This document shows, one piece after another, positions 39,910 through 52,070 of a DNA stretch of 64,000 bases. The translations under genes and the position numbers were made by a program. Below the pieces are notes generated by a model. That model searched no databases. It was not told where the DNA came from and saw only the letters and a list, made by a program, of their open reading frames with translations. This DNA comes from Arthrobacter jinronghuae (GTDB lineage: Bacteria > Actinomycetota > Actinomycetes > Actinomycetales > Micrococcaceae): NCBI RefSeq assembly GCF_025244825.1, contig NZ_CP104263.1, positions 1,860,001-1,924,000 on the forward strand, read 5' to 3'. The stretch's first letter is position 1. Each line of letters starts with the position of its first letter.

Positions 39910-41643
39910 ATGCTTCTGAGGCTGGTCCGGGAAAATCTGGCCCCCTATAAAGGCGCCGTGGCCGCCGTCGTTCTCCTGCAGCTGCTGCAGACCGTCGCCA
40001 CGCTGTATCTGCCCACCCTGAACGCGGACATTATTGACCGCGGCGTGGTTACCGGGGACACGGACGTCATCATGCAGGTGGGCGGCTGGATGCTTGCCGT
40101 CACGGCAGGCCAGGTCCTGTGTTCCGTCTCGGCCACCTATCTGGCGTCGCGGGTGGCCATGAGCGCCGGCCGCAATATCCGGGCGGCCCTGTTCACCAAT
40201 GTGGAGACCTTTTCCTCCCGGGAAGTCGGGCTGTTCGGCCCGCCGTCGCTGATTACCCGGACCACCAATGACGTGCAGCAGGTGCAGATGACCCTGCTGA
40301 TGACGTTCACCATGATGGTTTCGGCTCCCATCATGGGAGTGGGCGGGGTGCTGCTGGCACTGAACCAGGACATACCGCTCTCCGGCATCCTGCTGTTGAT
40401 CCTGCCCGCACTGTTCCTGGTGATCGGACTGGTGCTGAAGCGCCTGATTCCCCTGTTCCGGCGGGCCCAGCGGCAGATCGACCGGGTCAACTCGGTCCTG
40501 CGGGAACAGATCATGGGAATCAGCGTCATCCGCGCGTTCATCCGGGAGCACTCCGAGCAGGACCGCTTCGCCGGGGCGAACAGGGACCTCACCTCCACTC
40601 AGCTGCGGGTGAGCCAGCTGCTGGCCCTGCTGTTTCCCGCCGCCATGCTGGTCGCCAACCTCGCGACGGTCGCGGTGATCTGGTTCGGCGCGTTCCGGAT
40701 TGACGCCGGGCAGATGCAGATCGGTGCACTTACGGCATTTATCGCGTACATCATGCAGATCCTGATGGCGGTGATGATGTCCATGTTCATGATCATGATG
40801 CTTCCCCGTGCAGCGGTCTGCGCCGAACGTATCTTCGAAGTGCTGGATACCCGCACCAGCGTTGCCGATGCCCCCGGGGCGGGGAAACTGGCGTACGACG
40901 GCGGGAGGCTCACCTTTACCGACGTCGGGTACAGCTACCCGGGCGCCGAGGACCCGGTGCTGTTCAACCTCAGCTTCGAGGCCCTGCCCGGGGAGACCAC
41001 AGCCATCATCGGTTCCACGGGGGCGGGGAAGACCACGCTGCTCAACCTGGTTCCGCGGCTGCTCGACTCCACCTCCGGCAGCATTGCCGTCGACGGGCAG
41101 GACATTGCCGGGGTGACCCTGTCCTCGCTGCGCCGCGGCATCGGGCTGGTGCCACAGCGTGCCTACCTCTTCAGCGGCACCATCGCCTCGAACCTGCGCT
41201 TCGGCCGGCCGGACGCCACCGACGCTGAACTCTGGGAGGCCCTGGAGACCGCCCAGGCGGCTGACTTCGTCCGGGCCGCAGAGGGGGGACTGGACCATCA
41301 GGTGGAACAGGGCGGGGCCAACTTCTCGGGGGGGCAGCGGCAGCGTCTGGCGATTGCCCGGGCACTGGTGGTCCGGCCGTCCATCTACCTCTTCGACGAC
41401 AGCTTCTCCGCCCTCGACTTCGCCACGGATGCCCGGCTCCGGGCGGCGCTGAGGCCGCAGACCCGGGATGCCACGGTAATCGTCGTGGCACAGCGGGTGA
41501 ACACCATTACCGACGCCGCGAAGATCCTGGTGCTCGAAGAAGGGCGGATCGCGGGGCAGGGAACCCACGCGGAGCTGATGGCATCCTCGGACACCTACCG
41601 GGAGATCGTCGCTTCGCAGCTCACCGCAGAGGAAGTGGCATGA
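39910..41643 (+). CDS. Heterodimeric ABC exporter, subunit with degenerate ATPase site
   Basis: A 577-residue half-transporter: six-helix exporter domain (about 1-320) fused to an ATPase domain. Walker A is GSTGAGKTTLLN, Q-loop VPQRAYLF, signature NFSGGQRQRL. The Walker B is followed by Asp instead of the catalytic Glu (LFDDSFSALD) and the switch His is Gln (VVAQRVNT), so its own Walker-side site should not hydrolyse ATP efficiently. It fits the BmrC/TM287-type partner of the next gene, whose ATG overlaps its stop (ATGA). Likely an efflux pump for drugs or lipids; the substrate is unknown. Confidence 0.9.
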   Translation: MLLRLVRENLAPYKGAVAAVVLLQLLQTVATLYLPTLNADIIDRGVVTGDTDVIMQVGGWMLAVTAGQVLCSVSATYLASRVAMSAGRNIRAALFTNVETFSSREVGLFGPPSLITRTTNDVQQVQMTLLMTFTMMVSAPIMGVGGVLLALNQDIPLSGILLLILPALFLVIGLVLKRLIPLFRRAQRQIDRVNSVLREQIMGISVIRAFIREHSEQDRFAGANRDLTSTQLRVSQLLALLFPAAMLVANLATVAVIWFGAFRIDAGQMQIGALTAFIAYIMQILMAVMMSMFMIMMLPRAAVCAERIFEVLDTRTSVADAPGAGKLAYDGGRLTFTDVGYSYPGAEDPVLFNLSFEALPGETTAIIGSTGAGKTTLLNLVPRLLDSTSGSIAVDGQDIAGVTLSSLRRGIGLVPQRAYLFSGTIASNLRFGRPDATDAELWEALETAQAADFVRAAEGGLDHQVEQGGANFSGGQRQRLAIARALVVRPSIYLFDDSFSALDFATDARLRAALRPQTRDATVIVVAQRVNTITDAAKILVLEEGRIAGQGTHAELMASSDTYREIVASQLTAEEVA

Positions 41644-43625
41644 GTACGCCGGGGGTACGGGGACGCCCGGGAGCTGCCGCAACCGTCAAGCCGGAGAACT
41701 TCGCCGCCAGTGTCCGTCGGATCCTGGTGCTGATGGCACCGGACCGGATACGGGTAGCGGCGGTACTGGTTGCCGCCGTCGTCTCCGTGGCGCTCGCCGT
41801 CAGCGCGCCCCGGATCCTCGGGGAGGCCACCAACGTCATCTTCGACGGCTTCATCGGCCAGGGCCTGCCCGCGGGGATGTCCAAGGAGGCACAGGTACAG
41901 GCACTGCGGGACTCGGGGGAGCGGCAACTGGCGGACATGCTCGCGGCGATGGACGTGGTCCCGGGACAGGGGCTGGACTTCGGGAGACTGGCGGGGATCC
42001 TGCTCGGCGTGCTGGGGATCTACCTGGCGGCCTTCGCCTTCGGCTGGTTCCAGGCACGGGTGACCGCCCGCATCGTGCAGAACGCCATGTACCGGCTGCG
42101 CCGCGACGTCGACGGCAAACTGTTCCGGCTGCCCATGTCCCACTTCCAGCAGCAATCGCGGGGTGACGTCCTCAGCCGGGTCACCAACGACATCGACAAC
42201 CTGGCCCAGACCCTCTCCCAGAGCCTGACCCAGATCATCACCTCGGTCCTGACCATCGCGGGCGTGCTGGCAATGATGGTGTCCATCTCCCCGCTGCTGG
42301 CTCTGATCGCCGTGATTACCGTGCCCGTCTCGGCCCTGGTCACCGTCCTCATTGCCCGGCGCTCGCAGGCAGAGTTCAAAACCCAGTGGAAGTCCACCGG
42401 CGAGGTGAACGGCTATATCGAGGAAATGTTCACCGGACAGGACGTGGTGAAGGCGTTCGGCCAGCAGGAGCGGGTCATCGAAGGCTTTGCCCCCGCCAAC
42501 AACCGTTTGTACCGCTCCGCCTTCCGCGCCCAGTTCGTCTCGGGCATCATCATGCCGGCCATGATGTTCATCTCGAACCTCAATTACGTGGCCGTGGCGG
42601 TCGTCGGCGGACTGCAGGTTGCCGGCGGGCAGCTGTCCATCGGCGGCGTGCAGGCCTTCGTGCAGTACAGCCGCCAGTTCAGCCAGCCGCTGGGACAGCT
42701 CGGCGGGCTGATCAACATGCTCCAGTCCGGCGTCGCCTCCGCCGAACGGGTGTTCGCCCTGCTTGACGCGAAGGAGCAGCAGCCGGACCCTTCCCGGCCC
42801 GAACACCTGAAGGCTGTGCGGGGCCGGGTTGCCTTCGAAGACGTCTCCTTCAGCTACAGCCCCGATGCGCCGTTGATTCGCAATCTGTCCTTCACCGCGG
42901 AGCCCGGGCAGACCGTGGCCATCGTGGGCCCCACCGGCGCCGGCAAGACCACCTTGGTCAACCTCCTGATGCGTTTCTACGAGGTGGACGCGGGCCGCAT
43001 CACCATCGACGGGGTCGACATTGCCCGGCTGCGCCGCGAGGAACTGCGCAGCCACATCGGCATGGTGCTTCAGGACGCCTGGCTGTTCGAGGGCACGGTG
43101 CGGGAGAACCTGGCCTACGGCGCACCCGGCGCCACGGAGGAACAGATTGTCGAGGCGGCGCAGGCCACCCACGTGGACCACTTCGTCCGATCCCTCCCGG
43201 AGGGCTACGACACCGTACTCGGCTACGACGGCGGGGCGCTGAGCCAGGGCCAGCGGCAGTTGCTGACAATCGCCCGGGCCTGGCTTTCGAACCCGTCCAT
43301 CCTGGTGCTGGACGAAGCGACCAGTTCCGTGGACACCCGCACCGAAATCGCCATCCGGCTGGCAATGAACGCCCTGCGGCAGGACCGCACCAGCTTCGTG
43401 ATTGCCCACCGCCTGTCCACCATCCGGGACGCGGACATCATCCTGGTGGTGCGGGACGGGCGGATTGTGGAGCAGGGAACCCATGAAGCGCTGCTGGAGG
43501 CCGAGGGGTTCTACACCGAGCTCTACCGCTCCCAGTTCGCGGGACCCGCTCAGGAGGCCGCGGCGGACGTCGCCGGGCCGGACGCGGGCGGGGTTTCGGC
43601 GCCGGCCGATCCGGCCGGGCACTAG
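41640..43625 (+). CDS. Heterodimeric ABC exporter, catalytically competent subunit
   Basis: A 661-residue half-transporter with an extended N-terminus, a six-helix exporter domain with a long loop after helix 1 (FDGFIGQGLPAGMSKEAQVQ region), and an ATPase domain. Walker A is GPTGAGKTTLVN, Walker B VLDEATSSVD with the catalytic Glu, and the switch His is present (VIAHRLST). Its signature is altered to ALSQGQRQL, which matches the degenerate site made with the partner. Together the two subunits form one active and one degenerate ATP site. It ends in an Ala/Gly/Pro-rich tail. Confidence 0.9.
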   Translation: MSTPGVRGRPGAAATVKPENFAASVRRILVLMAPDRIRVAAVLVAAVVSVALAVSAPRILGEATNVIFDGFIGQGLPAGMSKEAQVQALRDSGERQLADMLAAMDVVPGQGLDFGRLAGILLGVLGIYLAAFAFGWFQARVTARIVQNAMYRLRRDVDGKLFRLPMSHFQQQSRGDVLSRVTNDIDNLAQTLSQSLTQIITSVLTIAGVLAMMVSISPLLALIAVITVPVSALVTVLIARRSQAEFKTQWKSTGEVNGYIEEMFTGQDVVKAFGQQERVIEGFAPANNRLYRSAFRAQFVSGIIMPAMMFISNLNYVAVAVVGGLQVAGGQLSIGGVQAFVQYSRQFSQPLGQLGGLINMLQSGVASAERVFALLDAKEQQPDPSRPEHLKAVRGRVAFEDVSFSYSPDAPLIRNLSFTAEPGQTVAIVGPTGAGKTTLVNLLMRFYEVDAGRITIDGVDIARLRREELRSHIGMVLQDAWLFEGTVRENLAYGAPGATEEQIVEAAQATHVDHFVRSLPEGYDTVLGYDGGALSQGQRQLLTIARAWLSNPSILVLDEATSSVDTRTEIAIRLAMNALRQDRTSFVIAHRLSTIRDADIILVVRDGRIVEQGTHEALLEAEGFYTELYRSQFAGPAQEAAADVAGPDAGGVSAPADPAGH

Positions 43626-43628
43626 CAT
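43623..43628 (+). promoter_or_regulatory. Leaderless -10 (TAGCAT) of the GntR gene
   Basis: TAGCAT, then six bases, then the ATG at 43635. The first three bases are the stop codon of the ABC exporter gene, so the regulator can be transcribed on its own as well as from the operon. Confidence 0.45.
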
Positions 43629-43634
43629 TGCAGC

Positions 43635-44051
43635 ATGACGCCTGACACAACCCATGCAACCGCACTGACTCCTGCCGGCAACGATGCCGGTGTGCTGGCA
43701 GGAGTCCGGATCGACGCGGCCAGCTCGGTCCCGCCCTACGAACAGCTGCGCCTGCAGATCCTGGACGCCGTGAACGAGGGACGCCTCGCCATCGGGACCC
43801 GGCTTCCACCGGTGCGTGCACTTGCCGGACACCTCGGACTGGCCGTCAACACGGTGGCGAAGGCCTACCGGGAGCTGGAGCAGGCGCAGGTGGTCACCAC
43901 GCGGTCCCGCGCCGGCACGGTTGTCGCGGCGGGCGGCGATACCGGCCGCGGCCGGGTGGCGGAAGCTGCCGCCGCGTATGCCGCGGCGGTGCGGGCCAAC
44001 GGCGTCTCGGATGACGACGCCGTGTCCCTCCTGCGGGCGGCCCTGCAGTAA
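43635..44051 (+). CDS. GntR-family regulator, YtrA-like
   Basis: A short 138-residue GntR protein with the winged helix-turn-helix at about 30-95 (PPYEQLRLQILDAVNEGRLA, TRLPPVRALAGHLGLAVNTV, AKAYRELEQAQVV) and a C-terminal region of only about 40 residues, like the YtrA subfamily, which usually controls neighbouring ABC transporter genes. It follows the exporter genes by nine bases, supporting autoregulated control of the pump. Confidence 0.87.
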   Translation: MTPDTTHATALTPAGNDAGVLAGVRIDAASSVPPYEQLRLQILDAVNEGRLAIGTRLPPVRALAGHLGLAVNTVAKAYRELEQAQVVTTRSRAGTVVAAGGDTGRGRVAEAAAAYAAAVRANGVSDDDAVSLLRAALQ

Positions 44052-44241
44052 ACCGAAACCTCCGCTCCGGCTTGCGATTCTGCGCGCTGGCGTGTCCCCG
44101 CAACGCCGCCCCACAGCACAGCATCCCACTCGGTGGCACTGCTGATGCTCGTGGGATCCCAGACGGTACCAGCCGCCCCAAACCGTGGGACCCCGTGCAG
44201 GCCGGGCCGGCTCGGCTTCGCCCGCGGCGAAACCCGGGGGG
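44052..44241 (+). other. Intergenic stretch before uvrA
   Basis: Between the GntR gene and the SOS box I see two inverted repeats: ATCCCAC near 44123 with GTGGGAT near 44150, and TTCGCC-CGC-GGCGAA at 44217-44231. Either could end the exporter/gntR transcript. No gene is visible. Confidence 0.4.
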
Positions 44242-44257
44242 TCGAATACTTTTTCGA
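44242..44257. promoter_or_regulatory. Probable LexA (SOS) box of uvrA
   Basis: TCGAATACTTTTTCGA fits the actinobacterial/Gram-positive SOS box TCGAACN4GTTCGA with one mismatch in each half-site. It covers the -35 region of the uvrA promoter, where LexA would block RNA polymerase. Confidence 0.7.
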
Positions 44258-44271
44258 ATCGGCGTTTGAAC

Positions 44272-44277
44272 TACAGT
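44272..44277 (+). promoter_or_regulatory. Leaderless -10 (TACAGT) of uvrA
   Basis: TACAGT, seven bases, then the GTG at 44285. An earlier in-frame GTG at 44276 overlaps the hexamer and is unlikely to be the start. Confidence 0.6.
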
Positions 44278-44284
44278 GGAAAAC

Positions 44285-47188
<2,904 letters not shown>

Positions 47189-47194
47189 TCCAAT

Positions 47195-47233
47195 GAAGGC
47201 CGGCGGCCGCCCATGCGGGCGGCGCCGGCCTTC
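47195..47233 (+). terminator. Hairpin terminator after uvrA
   Basis: A stem of 17 pairs with one bulged G, from GAAGGCCGGCG on the left to CGCCGGCCTTC on the right, ATGC loop. It lacks a T-run but is very stable and sits seven bases after the uvrA stop. Confidence 0.65.
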
Positions 47234-47335
47234 GGCATGTCCGGCCCGGTCCCGGGAACATCGGCCCCCGGGAGATATACTCCGCCGGGCATACCTTTTT
47301 CCCTTAGGCCGCCCGGATATGCCAAACTTAGGCCC

Positions 47336-48034
47336 GTGACTTCTCCCCGGCTTTTGGTGCTGTTCGATCTCGATGGAACGCTGGTTGATCCGGCCGGTGC
47401 CATCACGGGCGGCATCCGTTCCGCCCTCACCGCCTGCGGGCTGCCGCAGCCGTCAGAGGCGGACCTCTTCCGGATGGTCGGCCCCTCGCTGGTCACGTCC
47501 CTGCGTGAAATTGCCGGCGTTCCCCAGGACCGCCTGGAAGCGGTGATCCGGCACTACCGCCAGGGCTACCGGCAGACAGGCATGGCGCAGAGCCGGCCTT
47601 ACCCGGGTATCCGGGAACTGGTGGAGAAGCTGCGCACCGAGCACACCGTGGCCGTGGCCACCCAGAAACCCGAGCACTTGGCCATGGATCTGCTCGGGGT
47701 GCAGGGGATGGGTACCCTTTTCGCCTCCGTACACGGCTCACCGGCAGACGAGCAGGCCGCAGCCGCGCTGGACGGCAAGGCCGGCATCATCCGCGCCGCC
47801 CTGGACCGGCACGCGGGCTCCTACGACCGTGCCGTCATGATCGGGGACCGCCGGCACGACTGCGAGGGAGCCGCTGCCAACGGAATCGACTGCATCGGTG
47901 TGTCCTGGGGCTTCGCTGCCGCCGGTGAGCTCGAAACGGCGGGGGCCGCCGTCGTCGTTGACACCGCGGAAGAACTGGCCGATGCTGTGCTGGCCTATGC
48001 ACAGAACGGAGCGGCACTGAATGGTTCTGTATAA
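47336..48034 (+). CDS. HAD-superfamily phosphatase (phosphoglycolate phosphatase-like)
   Basis: A 232-residue HAD hydrolase with motif I LFDLDGTLVDPAG (nucleophile Asp near residue 10), motif II VAVATQKPEH, the conserved Lys in DGKAGIIRAAL and motif III MIGDRRHDCEGAAANGI. The helical cap places it with phosphoglycolate phosphatase/beta-phosphoglucomutase-like members; the substrate is open. I choose the GTG at 47336, directly before TSPRLLVLFDLDG and six bases after a weak AAACTT -10; the frame upstream covers the uvrA terminator. The acyltransferase gene overlaps its end by 14 bases. Confidence 0.87.
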   Translation: MTSPRLLVLFDLDGTLVDPAGAITGGIRSALTACGLPQPSEADLFRMVGPSLVTSLREIAGVPQDRLEAVIRHYRQGYRQTGMAQSRPYPGIRELVEKLRTEHTVAVATQKPEHLAMDLLGVQGMGTLFASVHGSPADEQAAAALDGKAGIIRAALDRHAGSYDRAVMIGDRRHDCEGAAANGIDCIGVSWGFAAAGELETAGAAVVVDTAEELADAVLAYAQNGAALNGSV

Positions 48035-48689
48035 CCTGACCCGCGCAAGCACCCGCGGGCTTGTCGCCGGTCTCTGCCGGCCCACGATCACCGGGCTTGA
48101 GCATGTTCCGGCTCACGGGCCGTTCATTGTCGCCTGCAACCACCAGTCCTTCCTGGACAGCGTCCTGGTCCAGGCCCTGCTGCCCCGCCGAGTGGGATTC
48201 TTCGCCAAAGCCGAGTACTTTACCGGTACCGGCCTCAAGGGACTCGCGATGAAAAGCTTCTTCGAGGGCGTCGGTTCCATTCCGGTGCAGCGCGACCAGC
48301 AGGCGGCCAGCGTTGCGGCACTCAAGACCCTGCTGGACATCCTCGAGGAGGGCGGCGGCGTCGGGATTTACCCCGAAGGCACCCGCTCCCGCGACGGGCT
48401 GCTTTACCGCGGCCGCACCGGCGTGGGCTGGCTGGCGCTGACCTCCGGGGCACCGGTGGTGCCGGTGGGGCTCATCGACACCGACAAACTGCAGCCCGCC
48501 GGCAAGAAAACCGTCAAGCCCGGGCACTTCACCCTGAAGGTGGGGCAGCCGCTGTACTTCCAGAAGACCGGTCCGGAGCATGCGCTGCCGGCCCGCCGCC
48601 AGGCCACCGACCGGGTCATGGACGCCATCGCCGAGCTCAGCGGCCAGCAGCGTTCGGACAGCTACAACCGGAACCGGCCGGAGGGGTAG
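48021..48689 (+). CDS. 1-acyl-sn-glycerol-3-phosphate acyltransferase (PlsC family)
   Basis: Membrane-associated acyltransferase of phospholipid synthesis, 222 residues. The catalytic NHxxxxD motif is ACNHQSFLDSVLV and the phosphate-binding EGTR motif IYPEGTRSRDG; VPVGLIDTDKL is the fourth conserved block. The overlap with the HAD phosphatase gene suggests the two are cotranscribed, maybe as part of lipid precursor handling. Actinobacteria usually encode several PlsC paralogues, so the exact acyl acceptor is uncertain. Confidence 0.9.
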   Translation: MVLYNLTRASTRGLVAGLCRPTITGLEHVPAHGPFIVACNHQSFLDSVLVQALLPRRVGFFAKAEYFTGTGLKGLAMKSFFEGVGSIPVQRDQQAASVAALKTLLDILEEGGGVGIYPEGTRSRDGLLYRGRTGVGWLALTSGAPVVPVGLIDTDKLQPAGKKTVKPGHFTLKVGQPLYFQKTGPEHALPARRQATDRVMDAIAELSGQQRSDSYNRNRPEG

Positions 48690-48707
48690 CCAGGCGTCCG
48701 GGCCCTC

Positions 48708-49820
48708 CTACAACTGCGTCATGCGGACCCGGGAGGTCCAGGCTTCCCCGTCCCAGTAGCGGAACGGTGCAACACCTTCGGGATCCGGATAGAAGCCTGC
48801 TGCCCGGCCGCCCGTACGCTTTGCCGGGACCGGTTCGGCCTCAACCTTGTCCTGGCTGATCTTCCTGAACCTCGCGATGGCCTCGCGGATCCCCGGAATC
48901 TGCGAGTCCTCGGCCAGGATCTTCTCCAGGTCCGCAACGGCCGGGCCGTATTCGTGCTCCGCGAGGTGGATATTCGAGCGGAGGACCAAAGCTTTGAAGC
49001 GGACGTTCCTGGACAACCCGCGGTTCTCTGTCACGGGTTCCAAACATTCCTCGGCTGCCACCCGGTGACCGAGTTCAAGGTGCGCCTGGGACCTGAGGAT
49101 AGCCAGCAAAGCGGTGACGTCTGAGTCCACGTTGACCCCGTCGGTCAACCGAAGAACCTCTTCCCAGTCGCGGCGATCCGAATAAAGCTCGGTTAGGCTC
49201 AGCAGCGCCGGAAGCGTCGGCTCAAGCTGTTCAATGTACTGGATGGCTTCGGGACCCCTCCCCAGCGATTGGAGCCCCTCCGCGAGTGCCAGGGTGAGCG
49301 CGGCGTTCGTCAAAGGAAGCCGAACGCTCACGCCGCCCGCTATTTCCAGGGTGAAGCTAAAGCCGGGGAGGTACTTCAGGACAAACAGATTGGTTTCGAC
49401 AGGCTCGGGAGCATGGATAGCACTCTGCAGCTGCCGGACACACGCCTCGTGATCTCCGGCGTGCAGCAGCTGCAGCCCCAGCAGGGCTGCAGCCGCCTGC
49501 CCGTATACGGGATGCTGCAGCACCAGGGGGTCCAGCCCGGCGGCCGTGCGGGTCACCCCGTAGGCGTAGAGGGCTTTTTCTTCCCTGGGTGCGAGCAAAC
49601 CCGGCCTCGGCGCGGGTGCGGGGGTTCCGGGAGCGGGTGCGAAGTATTGACCGGATGCGTTAAGCATGGGGGATCCAAGGGAGGCTTGTCCCGCCAGTGT
49701 CGACACCGGCGTTGCCCCGAGGAGCCTCGTCCGCCCCACGTACGTGGTGACGGTCACGGTGGAAACGTGGACAGTCACCCCCGGCATCGCGTGGATCGAA
49801 GTACTTCGCGCAAAACCCAT
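48708..49820 (-). CDS. TPR-like protein with C-terminal DUF2510 domain
   Basis: A 370-residue protein, probably cytoplasmic. The N-terminal 85 residues are Ser/Thr/Pro-rich with no clear domain. Residues about 95-320 form helical repeats of TPR type (LHAGDHEACVRQLQSAIHAP, LAEGLQSLGRGPEAIQYIEQ, LAEHEYGPAVADLEKILAED). The end is a DUF2510 unit (AGFYPDPEGVAPFRYWDGEAWTS), a short Trp-rich domain common in actinobacterial membrane or secreted proteins. Function unknown. The ATG at 49820 is preferred over the GTG 18 bases upstream because AGAGGGA precedes it. It converges with the plsC-like gene. Confidence 0.75.
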   Translation of the reverse strand: MGFARSTSIHAMPGVTVHVSTVTVTTYVGRTRLLGATPVSTLAGQASLGSPMLNASGQYFAPAPGTPAPAPRPGLLAPREEKALYAYGVTRTAAGLDPLVLQHPVYGQAAAALLGLQLLHAGDHEACVRQLQSAIHAPEPVETNLFVLKYLPGFSFTLEIAGGVSVRLPLTNAALTLALAEGLQSLGRGPEAIQYIEQLEPTLPALLSLTELYSDRRDWEEVLRLTDGVNVDSDVTALLAILRSQAHLELGHRVAAEECLEPVTENRGLSRNVRFKALVLRSNIHLAEHEYGPAVADLEKILAEDSQIPGIREAIARFRKISQDKVEAEPVPAKRTGGRAAGFYPDPEGVAPFRYWDGEAWTSRVRMTQL

Positions 49821-49983
49821 TGCATCCCTCTCGCTCACAAAAGCCGGAGCCCCCCGGACCCAGTCGCATCAGACCCTATAACGAAAGCCGGGCAAACATG
49901 CGCACCGGCGCCGGCAGCGGCGGGGCCTGTTCAGCGCCCCGCGAAACCCCGAGCCGCCGTCCGGGTCAGGAGAAAGGCGAACG

Positions 49984-49989
49984 TAGGAT
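49984..49989 (+). promoter_or_regulatory. Leaderless-type -10 (TAGGAT) of uvrC
   Basis: TAGGAT, then GGAGAG, then the GTG at 49996. GGAGAG could also serve as a ribosome site if transcription starts further upstream. Confidence 0.5.
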
Positions 49990-49995
49990 GGAGAG

Positions 49996-52002
49996 GTGGC
50001 AGATCCAGCAACCTACCGGCCGAAAACAGGGGAGATCCCCACGGCCCCGGGCGTATACCGCTTCCGGGACGAGCACGGCCGGGTCATCTACGTGGGCAAG
50101 GCGAAGAACCTCCGCTCCCGCCTGAACTCCTATTTTGCCAACCCGCGCGGGCTGATGCCCAAGACGCGGGCCATGGTGCATACCGCGGCCGGCGTCGAGT
50201 GGACGGTGGTGGGCACCGAACTCGAAGCGCTGCAGCTGGAATACACCTGGATCAAGGAATTCAACCCCCGGTTCAACATCATGTTCCGGGACGACAAGTC
50301 CTACCCCTATCTGGCCGTAACCATGGGGGAGAAGTACCCCCGCGCCCAGGTCATGCGCGGGGACCGGCGTAAGGACACCCGCTACTTCGGGCCGTTCTAT
50401 CCGGCCAAGGCCATCCGCGAAACCCTGGATACGCTGCTCCGGGTCTTCCCCGTCCGCACCTGCAGCAGCGGCGTCTTCAAGCGCGCCGAGCGCACGGGCA
50501 GGCCCTGCCTGCTCGGCTACATCGACAAATGCTCCGCCCCCTGCGTCGGACGGATCAGCCCAGAGGACCACCGCGAGCTGGCCGCGGAACTCTGCGACTT
50601 CATGGCCGGCGAGGGCAAGCGCTTCATCTCCAGCCTGGAGAAGGAAATGCAGGCCGCCGTCGCCGAACTGGACTATGAAACCGCCGCCCGGCTCCGCGAC
50701 GATATCTCGGCCCTGCGGAAAGTATTCGAACGCAACAACGTGGTCCTCAGCGAAGACACGGACGCCGACATCTTCGCCCTGGAGGAGGACGAACTTGAGG
50801 CATCAGCCCAGGTGTTCCACGTCCGCGGCGGGCGCATCCGCGGCCAGCGCGGCTGGGTGGTGGAGAAGGTGGAGGACAACGACACGGCTGATCTTGTGGA
50901 GCACCTGATCCAGCAGGTCTACGGCGAGGCGAACTCGACCGACCGCATTCCCCGCCAGGTCCTCGTCCCGGTGCTGCCGCCGGACGCCGAGGAACTCGCC
51001 GAGTGGCTGGGCGGCCTGCGCGGGGCACGCGTGGACATCCGGGTGCCCATGCGCGGCGACAAGAAGGCCCTGATGGAGACCGTTGCCCGCAACGCCGCCG
51101 ATGCCCTGCGGTTGCACAAGAGCCGCCGGGCCGGGGACATCACCACCCGCTCCGCTGCGCTGCAGGAACTGCAGGAGGCCCTGGACCTGCCCTCGCCGCC
51201 GCTGCGCATCGAGTGCTACGACATTTCCCATGTGCAGGGCACCAATGTGGTTGCCTCCATGGTGGTGGCCGAAGACGGCCTGCCGAAGAAATCGGACTAC
51301 CGCAAGTTTTCGATCACCGGCGACGCCGCCCGGGATGACACGTCCTCCATGTACAACGTCATCTCCCGGCGTTTCCGCAATTACCTTGCGGAGAACGCGG
51401 ATCCCGCCGCCGACCCCGATGCACCGGCGGACCTGCCGGACGAGCGCGGCGGCGACGGCGATGTCCAGCCGCTGACCGACACCCTCACCCCGGCGCCCAA
51501 GGCGAAGTTCGCCTACCCGCCGAACCTGGTGGTGGTGGACGGCGGCCAGCCCCAGGTCGCAGCGGCGTCGAAGGCCCTCGCGGATCTGGGCATCACCGAC
51601 GTGCAGGTGGTCGGGCTGGCCAAGCGCCTTGAGGAGGTCTGGGTTCCGGACAGCGACTTCCCGGTGATCCTCCCGCGGGCCTCCGAGGCATTGTTCCTGC
51701 TCCAGCGCGTCCGGGATGAGGCACACCGCTTCGCCATCACCTTCCACCGGCAGAAGCGGGGCAAGTCCATGACCGCGTCCTTGCTCGATGATGTGCCCGG
51801 ACTGGGGCCGTCCAAGCGGCAGGCACTGCTCAAGCACTTCGGGTCGGTGAAGAAGCTGCGTGCCGCCACTGAGGAGGAACTCCTGGAGGTGCCGGGCATT
51901 GGCCCGGCCATGGCCGCCAACCTGCGCAGCCGCCTGGCCGACAAGGAAACGGCGGGAGTTCCGGCGGTCAATATGGCCACCGGCGAAATCCTGGAAACTT
52001 AG
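49996..52002 (+). CDS. uvrC: UvrABC excinuclease subunit C
   Basis: Dual-incision nuclease of nucleotide excision repair, 668 residues. It has the N-terminal GIY-YIG nuclease domain ([20 protein letters not shown]), a Cys cluster ([13 protein letters not shown]), a UVR domain that binds UvrB (about 215-250, [19 protein letters not shown]), the RNase H-like 5' nuclease domain ([32 protein letters not shown]) and two C-terminal helix-hairpin-helix motifs ([31 protein letters not shown]). It leads the conserved uvrC-rapZ-yvcK-whiA group. Confidence 0.97.
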   Translation: MADPATYRPKTGEIPTAPGVYRFRDEHGRVIYVGKAKNLRSRLNSYFANPRGLMPKTRAMVHTAAGVEWTVVGTELEALQLEYTWIKEFNPRFNIMFRDDKSYPYLAVTMGEKYPRAQVMRGDRRKDTRYFGPFYPAKAIRETLDTLLRVFPVRTCSSGVFKRAERTGRPCLLGYIDKCSAPCVGRISPEDHRELAAELCDFMAGEGKRFISSLEKEMQAAVAELDYETAARLRDDISALRKVFERNNVVLSEDTDADIFALEEDELEASAQVFHVRGGRIRGQRGWVVEKVEDNDTADLVEHLIQQVYGEANSTDRIPRQVLVPVLPPDAEELAEWLGGLRGARVDIRVPMRGDKKALMETVARNAADALRLHKSRRAGDITTRSAALQELQEALDLPSPPLRIECYDISHVQGTNVVASMVVAEDGLPKKSDYRKFSITGDAARDDTSSMYNVISRRFRNYLAENADPAADPDAPADLPDERGGDGDVQPLTDTLTPAPKAKFAYPPNLVVVDGGQPQVAAASKALADLGITDVQVVGLAKRLEEVWVPDSDFPVILPRASEALFLLQRVRDEAHRFAITFHRQKRGKSMTASLLDDVPGLGPSKRQALLKHFGSVKKLRAATEEELLEVPGIGPAMAANLRSRLADKETAGVPAVNMATGEILET

Positions 52003-52003
52003 T

Positions 52004-52009
52004 TAGGCT
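52004..52009 (+). promoter_or_regulatory. Putative internal -10 (TAGGCT) before rapZ
   Basis: TAGGCT starts two bases after the uvrC stop. Transcription would begin near 52016, giving rapZ a leader of about 55 bases. No clear -35. Confidence 0.35.
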
Positions 52010-52070
52010 TGGGAACCGGCGTGTCAGCTTCGAACCGTTCGGAGTTCTTCGAAAAGCAGGAACAATCAGG

